Translations under genes and position numbers: made by a program
The notes under the pieces: generated by a model
The model's input: only the letters and a program-made list of their open reading frames with translations
The model's database searches: none
What the model was told of the DNA's origin: nothing
Source: Pseudomonadota bacterium
Lineage (GTDB): Bacteria > Pseudomonadota > Gammaproteobacteria > Acidithiobacillales > Acidithiobacillaceae
NCBI GenBank assembly: GCA_021827445.1
Contig: JAKAVW010000111.1
Location: forward strand, 1 to 8,902
Length of the DNA: 8,902 nucleotides
Reading direction: 5' to 3'
Part shown: positions 1 through 5,456 of the stretch, in pieces
Layout: the number at the start of each line of letters is the position of its first letter
Numbering within the stretch: position 1 is the first letter of the stretch

Positions 1-214
1 CCTCATGCTGAAAGAAGTCCATGTGCCGCCAGGTATGTTCACGGGTGTCGTGTACCGGGCACTCCTCGCCACAGACCGGGCAAGCGAAGCGGCTGCCAGC
101 GGGAAAGTTGGTGTGCAGGTCCAGCCGCTTCTCTTCCACCGTGAAGGTCACACGATCCACCAACCACGGCGCATCCAACCCTATCGCGAGTGAAAACAGC
201 TCTTCTTGGGCCAT
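1..214 (-). CDS. ISL3-family transposase, N-terminal fragment (continues beyond left edge)
   Basis: Reading the minus strand from ATG at 214-212 gives 71 complete codons with no stop before the window edge, beginning MAQEELFSLAIGLDAPWLV. The segment FACPVCGEECPVHDT (about residues 43-57) is the zinc-finger-like CxxC part found at the start of ISL3 transposases, and TWRHMDFFQHE (about 61-71) is the family's strongly conserved 'WRHL-FFQH' motif. The start is supported by AAGGAG at 226-221, six bases upstream. The DDE catalytic core would lie to the left, outside the window. The family catalyses cut-and-paste or replicative transposition of its own element. Nothing visible shows decay, but intactness cannot be judged from a quarter of the gene. 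ISL3 family assignment is from the motifs; the element name is not assigned. Confidence 0.88.
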   Translation of the reverse strand, partial: MAQEELFSLAIGLDAPWLVDRVTFTVEEKRLDLHTNFPAGSRFACPVCGEECPVHDTREHTWRHMDFFQHE

Positions 215-330
215 CCTCAACTCCTTCCAGGGGCGTGACTGCTCCACGGCATTCTATCCCTACCCACTCGATCTGACGAAAAGCCCATTTTTGTTGCCTT
301 ACGCTTAGGATTTGGCAAGCGCCCATTTCC
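1..330 (-). mobile_element. Right-hand part of an ISL3-family insertion sequence (end not exactly located)
   Basis: The transposase start at the left edge marks this as the 5' end of an ISL3-family element entering from the left. About 60-115 nt of non-coding DNA normally separates the transposase start from the terminal inverted repeat, so the boundary should lie between about 275 and 330. On the minus strand, sequences beginning GGCAACAAAAATGGGC (near 300) or GGGCGCTTGCCAAATCC (near 323) could be the tip. The partner inverted repeat and the expected 8-bp target duplication are outside the window, so the end cannot be proved. The limit of 330 is an estimate. Confidence 0.6.
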
Positions 331-404
331 TTATGATAAGCAGGAATTATGAGTCCCCTAACACCATCTTTATAGTAAGAGTAAACGATCTTGGGATATC
401 ATCA

Positions 405-450
405 ACCCCCTCTTTTGGGGGGTATCAACAGCCCGATTGGATGCTACATT
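405..450 (+). promoter_or_regulatory. Candidate operator and extended -10 promoter for the two-component operon
   Basis: An inverted repeat with arms ACCCCC (405-410) and GGGGGT (418-423) is centred near 414. Downstream, TGC directly followed by TACATT (442-450) resembles an extended -10 element; no good -35 is present 17 bp upstream (GTATCA at 422-427). A start near 457 would put the repeat centre near -43, a typical place for an activator overlapping a weak -35. NarL/FixJ-type regulators often bind inverted repeats of this general form, so autoregulation by the regulator at 511 is an inference. The same hairpin could instead be a dispersed repeat or a terminator for the IS side. Confidence 0.35.
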
Positions 451-510
451 AATGAGCGGCGGGTTTCCCTGACTTTTAAGCCACTTTCAAACCGAGGCTT
501 GTTGCCACCT

Positions 511-1131
511 ATGAAGATTCTCCTGACTGATGATCACGCCTTATTCCGGGCTGGCTTGCGGTTGCTCCTGGCTAGTATAGCCCCGGATGTCGAGATATTT
601 GAGGCGTCCAATGTTGGCGAGGCTTTGTACTTGGTTCAGGCGCATCCTGATCTTCGGCTTTGCCTACTCGATCTGCAACTCAATCAGGAGCGTGGTTTGC
701 CTGCCTTGAGCCAGATCAAGGCCGCAGCACCGGGGGTCGCGGTGGTCATCGTCTCGGGATCGGAAGACCACGCCACCGTACGGGCCTGTCTGGAGGCCGG
801 GGCCATGAGCTACATTCCCAAGAGCGCGCCTTCCGAGGTGTTCCTGCAAGCCTTGCTGCGGGTATTGGCTGGGGAAGTCTTTCTGCCTCCGGGGATCGGC
901 GACGGCGATCCGGTCTCGCCGCCCGCAGCCCCGGCGATGACACCGCGCCAGCGCGAGGTGCTGTACGCCTTGAGCCGCGGCTTACCCACCAAACTGATTG
1001 CCCGCGAACTCTCACTCTCCGAATACACTGTCAAGGAACACATCGGCGAAGTGTTCCGGATTCTCGGGGTGCATAGTCGAGCCGAGGCCATCATCAAGGC
1101 TAGTCGCTTCTACCTGCGGCGTCATGACTGA
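511..1131 (+). CDS. NarL/FixJ-family two-component response regulator
   Basis: This 206-aa protein has a receiver domain (about residues 1-120) and a LuxR-type helix-turn-helix (about 143-200). Visible receiver residues are the acidic pair D7/D8, phospho-acceptor D54 in CLLDLQL, S82 in the switch position and K104 in YIPKSA. The HTH begins MTPRQREVLYALSRG and contains LSEYTVKEHI and LGVHSRAEA, all typical of the family. ATG 511 is chosen because the receiver starts immediately (MKILLTDDHALFRAG); reading further upstream from TTG 391 would add 40 residues translated from the inverted-repeat region. No strong Shine-Dalgarno precedes 511, so the start is set by domain content. It overlaps the following kinase gene by 8 nt (ATGACTGA), and the two are almost certainly cognate. 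It should act in the cytoplasm as a DNA-binding, phosphorylation-controlled transcription factor; target genes are unknown. Confidence 0.95.
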   Translation: MKILLTDDHALFRAGLRLLLASIAPDVEIFEASNVGEALYLVQAHPDLRLCLLDLQLNQERGLPALSQIKAAAPGVAVVIVSGSEDHATVRACLEAGAMSYIPKSAPSEVFLQALLRVLAGEVFLPPGIGDGDPVSPPAAPAMTPRQREVLYALSRGLPTKLIARELSLSEYTVKEHIGEVFRILGVHSRAEAIIKASRFYLRRHD

Positions 1132-2986
1132 CGTGCGGGGCAGCGCCCAACCACGGAGCAGTGGCCGCCTGCACAGGCTCATGGCATGGTTGCTGTCAGA
1201 TCCCCCCATTACGGATCGGGATGCCCCATCCGCCCTCCAACAGGAAACGACGCGGGAGGTCGTCACCCTGCACGCGCGTATCCTCCTGCACATGCCAATC
1301 GTCCAACTGCTCTTCGTGATCGCCGTGGGGTGGATCGTCTTACCGGCAGTGCCTTTGGGGATCTTTCTGGTCTGGAGCGTGCTCACGGTGGGTACGGAGG
1401 GCCTGCGCGCCGTCAGCGCCTGGTGGATGTTGCCCCGTGTGCAGACGTTAGCGCCGCAGCATATGCACACCGTCTTCATGGTGTTGGACGCGCTATCCGG
1501 GGCTATGGTGGGGCTGGCCGCCGTGCTGTTCCTCCGTCACCTTCCCCTTCTCCATCAGGTGCTGATCGAAATCATTCTGTTCGCCATCGCCGCTGCCGGC
1601 GTTTCGGTGGCCGTTTCCTCCAAATATATGCTGGCGGCATACTCGTTCCTGGTGCTGCTGGGTGCCTCGGTCACCTGGGCGGTGCTGCACCCCGGTCAGA
1701 CGGGGCCGGTTGCGGGGCTCACACTGCTGTATTGGGGATTTCTGATCGGAGTGTCCAGCGAGAGCGAACGTCTTTTGAAGCGTTCGGTCCAGATCCGTCA
1801 GGAACGGGACCGTATACTTCAGGATCTGGAGCGCAGCAACGCCGTGGCGCGCACCGCGACAGACCGGGCCGAGCAGACGGCCCAGGCGCGGGCCAGGGTG
1901 CTCGCCGCCGCCAGTCATGATCTGCGACAGCCCCTGCATGCGCTGTCCATTTACAGCGCCGTTCTGGCCGCGAATCCGTCGCCGCAAACCCTCCGGGAGG
2001 TCGGACACAACATCGACCAGATCGTGCGCGCGCTGGGAGGGATGCTGACGGACCTGCTCGACCTGTCGAGGCTGTCCTCGGGGTGCTATACGCCGCAACA
2101 GCAAATCTTCGCCCTGGACCAGACTGTAGCCGAGGTCTGTGCCGAGTATGACGCGGCCGCCGCCGAGAAAGGACTGGTGATCCGCAGCACCCTGATCCCA
2201 ATACAGATCACCGGGGATGCTCCTGCGGTGGCGCGGATAGCACGCAACCTGATCGACAACGCCATCAAATATACCGACCACGGAGAGATCCGCGTTGCGA
2301 CGATGCTGGCGGATGGCGGCGCCGTCCTGTCCGTCGCGGATACCGGCAAGGGCATCGCCACTGTCGAACAGGAGCATATCTTCGAGGAGTTCTACCAGAC
2401 CGATAACCCCGGACGCGACCGCAGCCAGGGTGTGGGTTTGGGTTTGTCCATCGTGCGCCGCCTCTGTGAATTGATGGAGGCGCATATCAGCGTCGAGTCA
2501 GCGCCAGGAGAGGGGGCCTGTTTTCGGGTGATTTTCCCCGGTCCGATGATTTCGCCTGGGCATCCCCCCGCCGTTCCGGGAGAGGAGACCACGCAGAGTA
2601 TCATGCAGGGTCTGCGGGTTTACGTGGTAGATGACGAGCCGGATATCCGGAACAGTATGCGCACCCTGCTTAGTCTGTGGGGGAGTGAGATGCACACGGC
2701 GGGGTCCTCCGCAGAGGCCAATAGCCTGTTCACACGCCTGGGACCGCCCGAGTTGCTGATCGCCGATCTGCGTTTGGGAGGGGCGGAGAGCGGAGCGGCG
2801 ATGGCCACCCGCCTGCGCCAGGAATATGGCCCCTTCCCGGTACTGATGATCACCGGAGAGAGCGCCTCGCAAGCGTTGGGTCAGGCCCGTGAGTCGGGCT
2901 TCGTCCTCCTGCAGAAGCCGATTGCAGCAGAAGTCCTGCACGCGGCCATCGCGGGTATGCTGGGGCCGGATATTGCGGGCGACTGA
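1124..2986 (+). CDS. Membrane-bound hybrid sensor histidine kinase with C-terminal receiver
   Basis: The 620-aa product has about six hydrophobic segments between residues 55 and 212, a coiled-coil linker (about 213-258), a HisKA dimerisation domain with phospho-accepting H265 in ASHDLRQPLHALSIY, an ATP-binding domain with N-box RNLIDNAIKYT (374-384), G1 box DTGKGI (406-411) and G2 box GVGLGLS (436-442), and a receiver domain (about 497-612) with D503/D504, phospho-acceptor D548, T577 and K598. All catalytic residues are present, so it should be active. No recognisable PAS or periplasmic sensor domain is seen; the membrane block probably senses the signal, which is unknown. ATG 1124 lies inside the end of the regulator gene and lacks a Shine-Dalgarno, which suggests translational coupling. 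The HDLRQPLHAL H-box type often occurs in kinases paired with LuxR-type regulators, as here. The C-terminal receiver may act as a phosphate sink or feedback module. Confidence 0.95.
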   Translation: MTDVRGSAQPRSSGRLHRLMAWLLSDPPITDRDAPSALQQETTREVVTLHARILLHMPIVQLLFVIAVGWIVLPAVPLGIFLVWSVLTVGTEGLRAVSAWWMLPRVQTLAPQHMHTVFMVLDALSGAMVGLAAVLFLRHLPLLHQVLIEIILFAIAAAGVSVAVSSKYMLAAYSFLVLLGASVTWAVLHPGQTGPVAGLTLLYWGFLIGVSSESERLLKRSVQIRQERDRILQDLERSNAVARTATDRAEQTAQARARVLAAASHDLRQPLHALSIYSAVLAANPSPQTLREVGHNIDQIVRALGGMLTDLLDLSRLSSGCYTPQQQIFALDQTVAEVCAEYDAAAAEKGLVIRSTLIPIQITGDAPAVARIARNLIDNAIKYTDHGEIRVATMLADGGAVLSVADTGKGIATVEQEHIFEEFYQTDNPGRDRSQGVGLGLSIVRRLCELMEAHISVESAPGEGACFRVIFPGPMISPGHPPAVPGEETTQSIMQGLRVYVVDDEPDIRNSMRTLLSLWGSEMHTAGSSAEANSLFTRLGPPELLIADLRLGGAESGAAMATRLRQEYGPFPVLMITGESASQALGQARESGFVLLQKPIAAEVLHAAIAGMLGPDIAGD

Positions 2987-3021
2987 TTATTCGCGTTCGG
3001 CGACTCCTCCAGTCTGCCTCA

Positions 3022-3068
3022 CCCCCCCCAAATGGGGGGGTTGTAGTCTGTGGGGGCGGGGCTATGCT
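3022..3068 (+). promoter_or_regulatory. C-run/G-run inverted repeat next to a candidate promoter
   Basis: Seven or eight C (3022-3029), a 4-nt loop AAAT and seven G (3034-3040) form a very stable hairpin 36 nt after the kinase stop. It is followed by TTGTAG (3041-3046), a 16-bp spacer and TATGCT (3063-3068), a plausible weak promoter for the gene at 3145. The repeat centre would be about 44 nt upstream of the start site, matching the arrangement upstream of the regulator gene at 405-450. It may therefore be a binding site of the regulator encoded at 511. No T tract follows the hairpin, so it is a poor intrinsic terminator on this strand. Confidence 0.35.
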
Positions 3069-3144
3069 CAATACAAAGGCGTAAACGAACGCGCCGAGCA
3101 TTGGCTCTATAAAACAGCAATACAGAAGCGAGGTATCGAAAATC

Positions 3145-3525
3145 ATGAAAAACAAAATTTCAGATTTATCCAAGGTGGAACTGGTCTTTTCCCCGTCGTC
3201 ATTCGCTTCCGGAATTTCATCTGCGACAACAAACCCCACTTCAAACTTACCAGGGGAGACTGTGGCTGAGGCCTTTATTCATCCGGAAGTTTGGCAAACA
3301 GAATCCTTATCCATGTCACTGGATAAGCTGATCGTACACTTCAAAAATTTCTTGGTCGCGGAAATTGAATTGACGATCCTTGGCGCCCATTCAGGAAACG
3401 GAACTTATAAATACGGTAAGCATCAGAAGAAATCCATTGAGAGAGAGTTGCGATATTACCAAGCCGCAACTCTCAAGAGACCACTACGACATCGCCAAGC
3501 AATCAACTCTCTGGGATCACTTTAA
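3145..3525 (+). CDS. Hypothetical protein, possibly frame-disrupted near its 3' end
   Basis: This 126-aa ORF is not recognised. It is preceded by GAGGT (3130-3134) ten bases before ATG 3145, a usable but loosely spaced ribosome binding site. The first 50 residues are rich in S, T, N and P; the middle (about 57-80, MSLDKLIVHFKNFLVAEIELTILGAHSG) looks like a folded mixed segment; residues 84-106 are very basic (YKYGKHQKKSIERELRYYQ). No signal peptide or membrane span is evident. The last ~16 residues (PLRHRQAINSLGSL) look less natural than the +1 frame from about 3473, which reads RDHYDIAKQSTLWDHFNGL and stops at 3553. A small indel near the strong inverted repeat at 3443-3474 may have shifted the frame. 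Base composition is more AT-rich than the kinase gene. Existence as an expressed gene is uncertain. Confidence 0.5.
   Translation: MKNKISDLSKVELVFSPSSFASGISSATTNPTSNLPGETVAEAFIHPEVWQTESLSMSLDKLIVHFKNFLVAEIELTILGAHSGNGTYKYGKHQKKSIERELRYYQAATLKRPLRHRQAINSLGSL
3443..3474. repeat. 10-bp perfect inverted repeat with 12-nt loop inside a hypothetical gene
   Basis: GAGAGTTGCG at 3443-3452 is the exact reverse complement of CGCAACTCTC at 3465-3474. The loop is 12 nt and no T tract follows. A perfect 10-bp stem within coding sequence is unlikely to be coding constraint alone; it lies exactly where the reading frame of the host ORF becomes doubtful. Confidence 0.7.
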
Positions 3526-3560
3526 TGGGCTTACCAGTCAACCAAGTGGATAATGGTGGA

Positions 3561-3585
3561 TAGAGGTACAGCTAGAGGTGCAGCT
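3561..3585. repeat. Two tandem 12-bp units between genes
   Basis: AGAGGTACAGCT (3562-3573) is followed directly by AGAGGTGCAGCT (3574-3585), with a single A/G difference; the repeat can also be framed from T3561. It lies 44-68 nt upstream of the gene at 3629. It could be a paired protein-binding site or slippage. Confidence 0.6.
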
Positions 3586-3628
3586 ATAAGCCGGTTGGAA
3601 GATCAGCCCAGTAAGTGAGGCAAATAAA

Positions 3629-3967
3629 ATGGCAAAAGACGACAGAGACCGTTGGTGGGTATTTAAGGTTCCCAAAATATCCGTTTGGTGGTTAGTTTGG
3701 ACGGCCATGCTGGGTGGCTACATTTATTATCAATATGGCTATGTGAAAAACTCGGAACATTCTGAGCAAAAAACCGAGCAAAAAAAATATGCAATATTAG
3801 ATCACGAGTTCCAGAATAATCCATTAGAAAAGGGGAGGGGCGCATCACAATTATCGCGCACCGCAAAAAACATAATAGGTGGACAGCCACTAACTACGCC
3901 GGGGGCACTTGGTTCTGTAGGTAAAACTACCAGTAAGGAACCATATCATGGGCGTATCGAACAATGA
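3629..3967 (+). CDS. Small single-span membrane protein of unknown function
   Basis: The 112-aa product is not recognised. Residues 1-17 are charged and aromatic (MAKDDRDRWWVFKVPK), residues 18-37 form one hydrophobic, Trp/Tyr-rich span (ISVWWLVWTAMLGGYIYYQY), and the remaining 75 residues are polar with a Lys/Glu/Gln-rich stretch (about 45-53) and a Gly/Thr-rich tail. This fits an N-in, C-out inner-membrane protein with a periplasmic tail. ATG 3629 is supported by GTGAGG at 3615-3620, eight bases upstream. Its 3' end overlaps by 20 nt the start of the disrupted gene at 3948, which has its own AAGGA, so the two were probably co-translated. No cleavable signal peptide is evident. No catalytic motif is visible. 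Confidence 0.68.
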   Translation: MAKDDRDRWWVFKVPKISVWWLVWTAMLGGYIYYQYGYVKNSEHSEQKTEQKKYAILDHEFQNNPLEKGRGASQLSRTAKNIIGGQPLTTPGALGSVGKTTSKEPYHGRIEQ

Positions 3968-4132
3968 TTTGTCGGCTTGGTACTACGTTGGAGAGATGGG
4001 AAAATTAGTGTGGCGGGAAAAGTGTATGAGGTCGATTGCAGATCTACGACTCTCGTTCGCGCTGAGCCGCAAGGCATCATTCTGGGTACGGCAAGGGGCA
4101 TACATTTTTTGGGAGGAATAAAAAATGTTTAA
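3948..4132 (+). pseudogene. Truncated, frame-disrupted paralogue of the gene at 5031 (or a product of -1 frameshifting)
   Basis: ATG 3948, with AAGGA at 3935-3939, starts MGVSNNDLSAWYYVGEMGK, matching MGISENDFRAWYYSGAKG of the intact gene at 5031. From 4001 the match continues in the -1 frame: KISVAGKVYEVD, then TTLVRAEPQGI, against KIGVVGKVIAID and YTLVRAVPQGI. Counting by eye, 28 of 44 aligned residues are identical. The copy is 7 nt shorter than the intact gene at the frame change and loses similarity after PQGI, missing about half of the protein. The starting frame stops at 4121 (57 aa); the -1 frame stops at 4132. The change of frame falls on G GGA AAA (3998-4004), which is in the phase required for a -1 slippery heptamer, so a recoded 61-aa product cannot be excluded. 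Simple decay by a 7-nt deletion is the more economical reading. Confidence 0.75.
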
Positions 4133-4238
4133 GCCTAAAAGGCTACTTGTTATTCTATTAGTTATGGCAATCATCTGGCTTATATTATTCGTGATTTTTT
4201 GGATGATCCCGGAATGCAGAGAGATACGTCTTCTGTAA
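4125..4238 (+). CDS. 37-aa hydrophobic membrane peptide
   Basis: ATG 4125 is preceded by GGGAGGA (4111-4117) with a 7-nt gap, one of the best ribosome binding sites in the window. The peptide starts MFKPKRLLVILLVMAIIWL, continues with a hydrophobic run to about residue 28, and ends in a short charged tail PECREIRLL. The N-terminal KPKR and single span of about 22 residues predict an inner-membrane peptide with its N-terminus in the cytoplasm, and one cysteine (C31) close to the membrane surface. Its start overlaps the -1-frame stop of the disrupted gene by 8 nt (ATGTTTAA), the same overlap type as at 1124 and 5827, suggesting coupled translation. Such peptides may be toxins, regulators or subunits of membrane complexes; nothing here selects among these. 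Confidence 0.6.
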   Translation: MFKPKRLLVILLVMAIIWLILFVIFWMIPECREIRLL

Positions 4239-4392
4239 CATCTGTTTGCCCTTTTAGTTTTTTCAGATTGGCATAGGTGTTGTGAAAATATCTGTGGAAT
4301 CCTCCCCGCCCTCAGCCTAAGCTCCGGCTGCCACTCGCAAGAGCGGAAAGGACGAGGTTTCCACTCCGAAACCGCAGGGACTTTCTCGACCG

Positions 4393-4404
4393 TTGAGCGC
4401 TCAA
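4393..4404. promoter_or_regulatory. Perfect 12-bp palindrome
   Basis: TTGAGCGCTCAA is fully self-complementary and sits about 90 bp upstream of the HiPIP promoter -10. It could be a repressor or activator site for a dimeric regulator. No regulator is linked to it by sequence alone. Confidence 0.3.
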
Positions 4405-4423
4405 AACTCCCGCGCCGCTTTAT

Positions 4424-4446
4424 CCCCCCTTGAAAAGAGGGGTTTT
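4424..4446 (+). terminator. Probable rho-independent terminator
   Basis: CCCCT (4426-4430), loop TGAAAAG and AGGGG (4438-4442) form a hairpin followed by TTTT (4443-4446). It would end transcription arriving from the 3145-4238 genes before the HiPIP promoter. Its sequence, a C run, AAAAG and a G run, resembles the minus-strand reading of the inverted repeat at 405-423, so it may instead be another copy of a dispersed hairpin. Confidence 0.45.
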
Positions 4447-4468
4447 AGCTTGTTGGCGCATTGATAAA

Positions 4469-4499
4469 TTGCAGCTAACAGAATTTACGATGTTATAAT
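4469..4499 (+). promoter_or_regulatory. Extended -10 promoter of the HiPIP gene
   Basis: TGT directly before a consensus TATAAT (4494-4499) makes an extended -10 (TG at 4491-4492). The best -35 candidate is TTGCAG (4469-4474) at a long 19-bp spacing, which extended -10 promoters tolerate. A start near 4506 would give a 5' leader of about 23 nt before ATG 4529 and rules out the upstream in-frame ATG at 4502. Confidence 0.65.
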
Positions 4500-4528
4500 A
4501 GATGCCGTGTTCACATGGAGGTAATGAA

Positions 4529-4903
4529 ATGGATCATCAGGGCAATGACGACCGAAAAGTGATTTCTCGTCGTAAGATGCTAGAGAAATTTGGTATTATT
4601 GTTGGCACAACGGCATTTGCTGCAACAATCGGTGCGGGACCAGCCTATGGTTTTCGGGGTGGCGGGTCTGGATGTGGCAGCGAATGTAACTCCCCACCAA
4701 AGCACTCCAAGGCCTATGCCCAGTACCAAGATCACCCTAATAAAGACGGCCAGTCGTGTGTGGGTTGTATATTTTTTTCTCCAGCCAAAGCGGCTGGCCA
4801 AATGGGTAGTTGCAGTATTGTTTCCGGGGAAATCAGCCCCTATGGCTGGTGCAGGCTGTTCGTACAAAATCAAGCCCCGCAATTTCCCGGGGATGGGGGT
4901 TGA
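4529..4903 (+). CDS. Tat-exported high-potential iron-sulfur protein (HiPIP)
   Basis: This 124-aa protein is a periplasmic one-electron carrier. The twin-arginine signal is SRRKMLEKFG (13-22) followed by a hydrophobic run to about residue 38, with likely cleavage near AYG/F (41/42). The HiPIP domain carries the conserved AYAQYQDHP (62-70), the CxxC pair C77/C80, GSCSIVSG with C95 and ISPYGWCRLF with C108; these four cysteines should bind one [4Fe-4S]3+/2+ cluster. Two further cysteines, C49 and C53 in SGCGSEC, lie just after the signal peptide and are not part of the usual four. ATG 4529 is chosen over 4502 because GGAGGT (4517-4522) is six bases upstream and 4502 is almost at the predicted transcription start. 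In Acidithiobacillus, HiPIPs such as Iro accept electrons in iron or sulfur oxidation; that role is inferred. It probably heads a transcript into the genes that follow. Confidence 0.95.
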   Translation: MDHQGNDDRKVISRRKMLEKFGIIVGTTAFAATIGAGPAYGFRGGGSGCGSECNSPPKHSKAYAQYQDHPNKDGQSCVGCIFFSPAKAAGQMGSCSIVSGEISPYGWCRLFVQNQAPQFPGDGG

Positions 4904-5030
4904 CTGAAAACGTGTGGCTGGTTGATAGATGGATACCAGAAAGGTCAGGGATAGGCAGGCATTTTCCCAGGGAGGCAGACATATTTCAAGCTAGCGTATC
5001 AAACTGTCTGAATTGAGGGAGGATTACATC

Positions 5031-5342
5031 ATGGGCATATCAGAGAATGACTTCCGGGCTTGGTACTATTCTGGGGCGAAGGGTGAATCAAAAATCGGTG
5101 TAGTTGGTAAAGTGATTGCGATCGACGGTAGCTCGTATACGCTCGTTCGTGCTGTACCGCAAGGGATCAATCCACGGCTGCTGATACTGAAAATAAAAAT
5201 CGAACCTTATGCGGGGGAATCTCGTCCTCATATCGCATACTATAAAAAACTACGTTATGATGAGATTTCGGATAATTGTGCATTTACTGACGTACATATT
5301 GAAGGCGATGATGGCAGCCTCACTTTAAAGGTGAGATGTTAA
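5031..5342 (+). CDS. Hypothetical 103-aa protein (intact paralogue of the remnant at 3948)
   Basis: The family is not recognised. ATG 5031 has a strong GAGGGAGGA (5015-5023) upstream; the earlier in-frame ATG at 5013 has none. The protein starts MGISENDFRAWYYSGAKG and then alternates hydrophobic and polar residues (KIGVVGKVIAIDGSSYTLVRAV, and later GSLTLKVRC), suggesting a small beta-rich fold. There is no signal peptide or membrane span and only one cysteine, the last residue. The AWYYxG and TLVRAxPQGI blocks are shared with the truncated copy at 3948, so they are likely the structurally or functionally constrained parts. It follows the HiPIP gene after 127 nt of non-coding DNA and precedes the DUF805 gene by 114 nt. 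A cytoplasmic role is likely. Confidence 0.75.
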   Translation: MGISENDFRAWYYSGAKGESKIGVVGKVIAIDGSSYTLVRAVPQGINPRLLILKIKIEPYAGESRPHIAYYKKLRYDEISDNCAFTDVHIEGDDGSLTLKVRC

Positions 5343-5456
5343 AGTAACGCAGTGCGGAAGTGAATACCGATGGCCAGGCGCAGTGAAGTGGTTGGCTTTT
5401 CATAGAATAGCGGTGCTATCAAAATGGATAACCGTGCAATCTGGAGGAGGTTAATT

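Larger units (their letters stand above)
4239..4528. other. Non-coding region between the small membrane ORFs and the HiPIP gene
   Basis: No convincing ORF is present. It contains, in order: a GC-rich block (about 4295-4390) beginning GGAATCCTCCCCGCCCT with two small inverted repeats, CAGCC/GGCTG (4313-4330) and GGTTTC/GAAACC (4356-4373); a perfect 12-bp palindrome TTGAGCGCTCAA (4393-4404); a terminator-like hairpin (4424-4446); and the HiPIP promoter (4469-4499). The GC-rich block resembles the structured ends of IS200/IS605-type elements, but that is only a resemblance seen by eye. Confidence 0.6.

Noticed and set aside
39..326. Minus-strand ORF near the left edge
   Set aside because: It overlaps the ISL3 transposase in another frame, and only the transposase frame shows conserved motifs and a ribosome binding site.
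391..510. 40-residue N-terminal extension of the response regulator from TTG 391
   Set aside because: It would translate the inverted repeat and promoter region, and the receiver domain begins exactly at ATG 511.
1493..2485. Long minus-strand ORF opposite the kinase gene
   Set aside because: It lies fully antisense to well-supported kinase domains and encodes Gln/His/Arg-rich sequence with no family features; it is a by-product of high-GC codon use.
3022..3040. Hairpin after the kinase as an intrinsic terminator
   Set aside because: It is very stable but is followed by TTGTAGTCTG, not a T tract, so it is treated as a possible operator instead.
4502..4528. ATG 4502 as start of the HiPIP gene
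   Set aside because: It is within a few bases of the predicted transcription start and has no ribosome binding site, whereas ATG 4529 has GGAGGT six bases upstream.
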